Shown: positions 5,835-7,081 of the stretch, piece by piece | Layout: every line of letters starts with the position of its first letter | How positions within the stretch are numbered: position 1 is the stretch's first letter | Assembly (NCBI GenBank): GCA_027063545.1 | Contig: JAMORN010000138.1 | Location: 1 to 7,081, forward strand | Source of the DNA: a bacterium | Lineage (GTDB): Bacteria; JAMORN01 | Reading direction: 5' to 3' | Length of the DNA: 7,081 bases | Made by a program: the position numbers and the translations under genes | Notes under the pieces: generated by a model | Database searches by the model: none | Seen by the model: only the letters and a program-made list of their open reading frames with translations | What the model was told of the DNA's origin: nothing

Positions 5835-6170
5835 ATGGAATATTTAGATTTTTCTAAGGAATCTATATTAAAAATATATATCTCAGAATTAGATAAAGCA
5901 GAAGGTAAGCCCTTATATGAGTTTATTATGTATAAAGCAAAAGAGTTTAAACTTTCTGGAATTACTATATATAAAGGGATAATGGGGTATGGAAGGCATT
6001 TTCATATTCATACAGATAAAATTTTAACTTTATCAGAGAATCTTCCTATTATAATTGAGATAGTTGATGAAGAAAAAAGATTGATTGAATTTATTCAGTA
6101 TATAAAAGATTATATAAAAGAAGGTATAATTTCCCTTGAGGATGTAAGGGTAATGAGAATAAGAGATTAA
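5835..6170 (+). CDS. DUF190 family protein, crcB partner
   Basis: A 111-residue cytosolic protein of the DUF190 (COG1993) family, predicted to have a PII-like ferredoxin fold. The family signature is visible: KPLYEFIMYKAKEFKLSGIT (25-44), TIYKGIMGYG (44-53), then LSENLPIIIEIVDEE (66-80) and a C-terminal helix and strand. DUF190 genes commonly sit beside crcB, and that is the case here; the molecular role is not established, although modulation or sensing for the fluoride channel is a reasonable inference. GGAG (5824-5827) stands about 7 bases before the ATG. No key segment is missing. The next gene starts 4 bases after its stop, so it probably shares the transcript. Confidence 0.88.
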   Translation: MEYLDFSKESILKIYISELDKAEGKPLYEFIMYKAKEFKLSGITIYKGIMGYGRHFHIHTDKILTLSENLPIIIEIVDEEKRLIEFIQYIKDYIKEGIISLEDVRVMRIRD

Positions 6171-6174
6171 TAAT

Positions 6175-7081
6175 ATGAGAATAAAAACAAAAATGTTGAG
6201 AAGAGAGTTTATTTTATTTTTTATTATTTTTTTCTTAAAAACAATTTTAGTTTTTTCAGCCTCTATTGATATTAATATTATTAAAAAGACTTATTTTGAT
6301 AGTGTTGAAAGCTTTAAGTTAGAAAATGGACTTAAGGTTGTTTTAATTAAAAAAAATTCTGCTCCTATTGTTTCCTGTAGAATTATATATAAGGTTGGTT
6401 CCAGATTTGAGGAGACTGGATATACTGGAATATCCCATATGCTTGAGCATATGATGTTTAAAGGTACTAAAAAACTTGGCACAAAGGATTACAAACTTGA
6501 CTCTTTGGTATGGGTAAAGATTGATAGTTTATATCCATTAATGATGAACTTTTTGGAGAATTCTGATTCTCTAATGTATAAAAGAGTAAAAAATGAGTAT
6601 GATTCTTTAATGAATATTAATAATAAAATTGCAATAAAAAATCACTACTTTTTACTTATGGATAAAGAAGGGGCTCAAGATGTAAATGCTTATACAACAA
6701 AGGATGGAACATTTTATTTTGCTACTCTTCCTAAAAATAAATTGGAATTATTTTTTGCTACAGAAAGCGATAGAATGATAAATAGTACATTTAGAGAGTT
6801 TTATACGGAAAGAAGTGTTGTAAGAGAGGAAAGAAGAAGAAGATATGAAAATAGACCAAGGGGAATGGCTTGGGAGAAGTTAATTGCTTATAGTTATATA
6901 TCCCATCCATATAGAAATCCTGTTATTGGTTGGGGTGATGATATAGAAAATTATACAATAGATTACTTAAGATCATACTATAAAAAATATTATGCGCCTA
7001 ATAATGCTATTTTAGTCGTTGTAGGTGATATTGATTTTAATAAAACAAAAAAATTGATAAATAAATACTTTTCTCATATTC
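6175..7081 (+). CDS. M16B family zinc peptidase, exported (partial, 3' end outside window)
   Basis: The first 302 residues of an insulinase-type M16 protease, open to the window edge; full family members of this type run to about 400-950 residues. Residues 1-29 look like a signal peptide: basic MRIKTKMLRR, hydrophobic 12-27, then a S-A-S cleavage region, so the protein should be periplasmic. The M16 domain starts at about 45 (FKLENGLKVVLI). The inverted zinc motif is HMLEH with His88, Glu91 and His92. The third ligand is probably Glu219 in ERSVVREE. NAYTTKDGTFYFATLP (171-186) and YAPNNAILVVVGDID (273-287) are standard M16 segments. The spacing from His92 to Glu219 is 127 residues against about 76 in pitrilysin and the mitochondrial processing peptidase; the extra ~50 residues lie at about 107-165. 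The start at 6175 follows the DUF190 stop by 4 bases with only a weak ribosome site; Met7 (6193) is an alternative. Confidence 0.88.
   Translation, partial: MRIKTKMLRREFILFFIIFFLKTILVFSASIDINIIKKTYFDSVESFKLENGLKVVLIKKNSAPIVSCRIIYKVGSRFEETGYTGISHMLEHMMFKGTKKLGTKDYKLDSLVWVKIDSLYPLMMNFLENSDSLMYKRVKNEYDSLMNINNKIAIKNHYFLLMDKEGAQDVNAYTTKDGTFYFATLPKNKLELFFATESDRMINSTFREFYTERSVVREERRRRYENRPRGMAWEKLIAYSYISHPYRNPVIGWGDDIENYTIDYLRSYYKKYYAPNNAILVVVGDIDFNKTKKLINKYFSHI

Noticed and set aside
6291-6482. 63-codon minus-strand ORF
   Set aside because: It is the complement of the M16 HxxEH region, which is clearly coding on the plus strand.
1-7081. tRNA, rRNA, CRISPR array, insertion sequence or phage attachment site
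   Set aside because: No cloverleaf-like GC-rich segments, repeat-spacer pattern, transposase or integrase motifs, or long terminal repeats were found on either strand.

Overview
The window is very AT-rich (roughly 30% G+C by eye, with near-pure A/T intergenic DNA). It comes from a Gram-negative-type bacterium: it carries a lipoprotein with a lipobox, a periplasmic-type M16 protease and strong AGGAGG ribosome sites. The CBM11-like plus GH5 architecture and the M16 protein resemble those of FCB-group or related uncultured lineages. That placement is a guess, because nothing here is a phylogenetic marker.

Layout. (1) Positions 1-49: a GC-rich hairpin, probably a terminator. (2) 50-1873, minus: a secreted lipoprotein with a CBM11-like module followed by a GH5 glycosidase. 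A 12-bp palindrome that looks like a LacI-family operator lies just upstream of its start. (3) 2051-2965, plus: a CysK-type cysteine synthase. (4) 2967-3752, minus: a fumarylacetoacetate hydrolase (FAH) family enzyme, convergent with cysK and separated from it by one base. (5) 3849-5367, plus: a tight cassette of a soluble YbjQ protein, a membrane-anchored second YbjQ protein, and a membrane M48 metalloprotease. (6) 5425-6170, plus: a CrcB/Fluc fluoride channel and its usual DUF190 partner. (7) 6175 to the window edge, plus: an exported M16B zinc protease, cut off by the window end.

Main observation. The second YbjQ gene looks frameshifted. A 51-codon ORF (4166-4321) with a good Shine-Dalgarno site encodes a transmembrane helix and a basic linker. 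The YbjQ frame (4311-4619) stays open upstream of its ATG as far as 4257 and reads as a natural continuation of that linker. Removing one base near the AAA at 4271-4273 joins them into a single protein of about 150 residues with an N-terminal anchor. This may be a sequencing or assembly error, a real mutation, or programmed +1 frameshifting. Restored, the cassette would be soluble YbjQ, anchored YbjQ and membrane M48 protease, which suggests a joint job at the inner membrane.

The other genes are mostly recognisable housekeeping or accessory functions: extracellular polysaccharide degradation, cysteine synthesis, 2-oxo acid/acylpyruvate-type catabolism, fluoride resistance and envelope proteolysis. 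No RNA genes, insertion sequences, CRISPR arrays or attachment sites were seen. The longest gap without a gene is 177 bp (1874-2050).
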